A stretch of DNA of 64,000 nt from Dorea sp. (GTDB lineage Bacteria > Bacillota > Clostridia > Lachnospirales > Lachnospiraceae): assembly GCA_022769185.1 (NCBI GenBank), contig JALEKG010000047.1, forward strand, positions 1 to 64,000, in the 5' to 3' direction. Each line of letters opens with the position of its first letter. The first letter of the stretch is position 1. This document shows, piece after piece, positions 61,871 through 64,000 of the stretch. The notes under the pieces are model-generated. The model made no database searches and had not been told where the DNA came from. It worked only from the letters and a program-made list of their open reading frames with translations. Made by a program: the position numbers and the translations under genes.

Positions 61871-62254
61871 TTATGCTTCCTCCGGTATATCTACTCCTGC
61901 AATCCGGATATTCACGTCTGCCACTTCCAGACCTGTCATATTCTCAATTGCGGTCTTAACCTTCTCCTGCACTTTTGAGGTAGTCTCTTTAATATTATAT
62001 CCATAATTCAGATTCAATGCCAGTGACACTGTTACAATCCCTTCCAGAACATCTACTTTTACACCTTTCGAAAGAGACTTCATCCCCAGCTTGCTGATCA
62101 GCTCTCTTGTCGCATTTCCAGCCATTGAAGACACTCCGTCAACTTCCATTGCAGCAAGCCCTGCGATAATTGCAACCACTTCATCTGCAATTTTCACTTC
62201 TCCAAGGTTATCATCCGTCTTTATTGTATACGTATTTTTTTCCTCTTTACTCAT
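61871..62254 (-). CDS. yqhY: Asp23/Gls24-family protein YqhY
   Basis: A 127-residue member of the Asp23/Gls24 alkaline-shock family. VKIADEVVAIIAGLAAMEVDGVSSMAG and VSLALNLNYGYNIKETTSKVQEKV define the domain. YqhY in B. subtilis affects acetyl-CoA carboxylase activity, but no acc genes are in view here. First gene of the conserved string to recN. Confidence 0.92.
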   Translation of the reverse strand: MSKEEKNTYTIKTDDNLGEVKIADEVVAIIAGLAAMEVDGVSSMAGNATRELISKLGMKSLSKGVKVDVLEGIVTVSLALNLNYGYNIKETTSKVQEKVKTAIENMTGLEVADVNIRIAGVDIPEEA

Positions 62255-62293
62255 ATCTTAAGCAACCTCCTGTCTGGTTTTTCACTTCTAATT

Positions 62294-62322
62294 ATTATAC
62301 CAAATTTACTTTCATTTGAAAA
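62294..62322 (-). promoter_or_regulatory. Promoter of the yqhY-nusB-recN string
   Basis: TTTTCA (plus 62317-62322), 17 nt, TATAAT (62294-62299) with TG one base before it (extended -10). It lies about 40 nt before yqhY. Confidence 0.6.
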
Positions 62323-62332
62323 GCCCCAGTCC

Positions 62333-63934
62333 TTATCTGGCAAATTCCGTAAGCTTCAATCCTTCATTCCGTTCCTGAGTCATCCGGATACTCCACTCAT
62401 TGACAAACAGAAGAAGCGGACGTCCCTTCAGATCTTTAACCTTCTTCATATCAGAAGTTCCCTGGAGTTTATCCAGATCAATTTCTGTATTTTCAATCCA
62501 GCGGATGTATTCATACGGCAGATTGTCCAGACGGATCTCCACGTTATATTCATTTTCCAGCCGATACTTTAATACATCAAACTGAAGCACACCTACAACA
62601 CCTACTATGATTTCCTCCATACCGGTATTATATTCCTGGAAGATCTGGATCGCACCTTCCTGGGCGATCTGATTAATTCCTTTGATAAACTGTTTTCTCT
62701 TCATGGTATCTACCTGGCGTACTCTCGCAAAATGCTCCGGCGCAAATGTAGGAATTCCTTCATAGGCAAACCGTTCACTGGATGTTGTCAGTGTATCACC
62801 GATTGAGAAAATCCCCGGATCAAATACACCTATAATATCTCCTCCATATGCTTTTTCAATCATCTTACGTTCACTTGCCATCATCTGCTGGGGCTGTGAC
62901 AAACGTACCTTTTTCCCGCCCTGCATATGATACACATCCATACCTGCTTCAAATTCTCCGGAACAGATTCTCATAAAAGCAATCCTGTCTCTATGTGCTT
63001 TATTCATATTCGCCTGAATCTTAAAAACAAATGCGGAAAAATCTCCCTCTTCCATCGGGTCGACCGGACCTCTGTCGGACATTCTGGGTAAAGGAGAAGT
63101 TGTCATCTGAAGAAAATGCTGTAAAAATGTCTCTACTCCAAAATTTGTAAGTGCAGAACCGAAAAATACCGGAGATAATTCTCCTTTACTTACCAATTCC
63201 TGGTCAAATTCAGCCCCGGCTCCATCCTGAAGCTCAATCTCTTCCTCCAGCTGAACTTTCTGGGAATCTGTAATCAGCCACGAAATCTCTGGATCATGAA
63301 TGTCTACTTTCTTTACCGCACCCTGTGTAGTTCCCTTCTTCGTATCTGAAAAGATCTCAACCTTCTTTGTTGCTCTGTCATAAACTCCACGGAATTCCTT
63401 TCCGGAACCAATCGGCCAGTTCACCGGACAGGTTGCGATTCCAAGCTCATTTTCAATATCATCCAGAAGTTCAAAAGTATCCATTGCCTCTCTGTCCATC
63501 TTATTTATAAATGTAAAGATTGGAATATGTCGCATGGTACAGACTTTAAACAATTTTCTTGTCTGAGCCTCTACACCTTTGGATGCATCAATGACCATGA
63601 CCGCAGAATCTGCCGCCATCAGCGTACGATAAGTATCTTCTGAGAAATCCTGATGTCCTGGTGTATCCAGTATATTAATACAATATCCTTCATAATTAAA
63701 CTGCAGTACAGAAGATGTAACAGAAATACCTCTTTCTTTTTCAATCTCCATCCAGTCGGATACAGCATGCTTTGCAGTTGCTTTTCCTTTCACACTTCCC
63801 GCCTGATTAATGGCTCCGCCATAAAGCAGGAATTTTTCCGTCAGAGTTGTCTTACCAGCATCCGGGTGTGAGATAATAGCAAATGTTCTTCTCTTTTTAA
63901 TCTGATTCTTTACTTCATTGGTAATCTGTGACAT
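62333..63934 (-). CDS. prfC: Peptide chain release factor 3
   Basis: A GTPase that recycles RF1/RF2 from the ribosome. G1 is SHPDAGKTTLTE, then ERGISVTSS, DTPGHQDFSEDTYRTL (G3) and INKMDRE (G4); the length of 533 matches RF3. The ATG at 63934 is preceded by GGAG at 11 nt; a further upstream in-frame methionine lies before that site. The region beyond 63935 to the window end holds only its upstream sequence. Confidence 0.96.
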   Translation of the reverse strand: MSQITNEVKNQIKKRRTFAIISHPDAGKTTLTEKFLLYGGAINQAGSVKGKATAKHAVSDWMEIEKERGISVTSSVLQFNYEGYCINILDTPGHQDFSEDTYRTLMAADSAVMVIDASKGVEAQTRKLFKVCTMRHIPIFTFINKMDREAMDTFELLDDIENELGIATCPVNWPIGSGKEFRGVYDRATKKVEIFSDTKKGTTQGAVKKVDIHDPEISWLITDSQKVQLEEEIELQDGAGAEFDQELVSKGELSPVFFGSALTNFGVETFLQHFLQMTTSPLPRMSDRGPVDPMEEGDFSAFVFKIQANMNKAHRDRIAFMRICSGEFEAGMDVYHMQGGKKVRLSQPQQMMASERKMIEKAYGGDIIGVFDPGIFSIGDTLTTSSERFAYEGIPTFAPEHFARVRQVDTMKRKQFIKGINQIAQEGAIQIFQEYNTGMEEIIVGVVGVLQFDVLKYRLENEYNVEIRLDNLPYEYIRWIENTEIDLDKLQGTSDMKKVKDLKGRPLLLFVNEWSIRMTQERNEGLKLTEFAR

Positions 63935-64000
63935 ATGAATAAACACTCCTAAAAATAGATTCAAGTATGCATCCTGATATAGCCGCATATAGACGCTACT

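Noticed and set aside
1-64000. Mobile elements, prophage, toxin-antitoxin or defence islands
   Set aside because: No transposase, integrase, restriction, toxin or phage gene was recognised, and gene order is largely housekeeping and compact.

Overview
The window reads as chromosome of a low-to-moderate G+C, anaerobic, spore-forming Firmicute, most likely a gut member of the Lachnospiraceae (Clostridia). The clues are Spo0A, SpoIVB and a YlbJ homologue; a monomeric [FeFe]-hydrogenase; a short HisG paired with HisZ; and the conserved Firmicutes gene string that runs from yqhY-nusB to spo0A. The family is inferred from gene content and protein style; no search was run. I see no tRNA, rRNA, CRISPR array, insertion sequence or prophage. 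Genes are tightly packed and nearly all lie on the minus strand. The exceptions are araC, a glycosyltransferase fusion, ylbJ and maf.

Layout, left to right. 1-5.9 kb: an amidohydrolase, a CBS-domain protein, an aspartate kinase, a YbaK-type tRNA editing protein and a paired radical-SAM/DUF2344 unit. 5.9-12.6 kb: a sugar-use island with a GH2 glycosidase and a GPH sugar symporter, a divergent AraC regulator with a likely operator between them, then a glycosyltransferase fused to a MarR-like domain. 12.6-14.8 kb: a dicarboxylate/amino-acid symporter coupled to an RmlD-like reductase. 14.9-20.4 kb: a histidine operon (hisZ-hisG-hisD-hisB-[HisF-like+HisI+HisE]) ending in a small membrane protein of unknown role. 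20.5-28.1 kb: an operon for RNA modification and recombination (rsmF, rsuA-type, HAD, ygiQ, SDR, unknown membrane protein, rluA-type, recU). 28.2-36.4 kb: an M23 peptidase, pepD, ylbJ, the rsmD-coaD-DivIVA-like operon, and a set holding an ABC-class ATPase, a pentapeptide-repeat protein and a PrdX-type editing protein. 36.6-44.8 kb: maf, a class III aminotransferase with an attenuator-like leader, rpsU, an amino-acid permease, alaS and the hydrogenase. 44.9-51.3 kb: glgA-metF-methionine synthase activation protein-metH-asnA. 51.4-62.3 kb: the spo0A-spoIVB-recN-argR-nadK-tlyA-dxs-ispA-xseB-xseA-nusB-yqhY string. 62.3-64 kb: prfC.

Functionally the window is mostly housekeeping: translation fidelity (two proline-system editing proteins, AlaS, several rRNA modification enzymes), isoprenoid precursors, DNA repair, histidine and methionine synthesis, and sporulation control. 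The least ordinary items are the glycosyltransferase-MarR fusion (11256-12560), the degenerate HisF domain fused to HisIE (15239-16522), the aminotransferase leader with mutually exclusive hairpins (38593-38640), and promoters interleaved with terminators (14797-14869 and 43223-43266). Four promoters match TTGACA-17-TATAAT exactly. I found nothing that looks like a complete new defence or mobile system.
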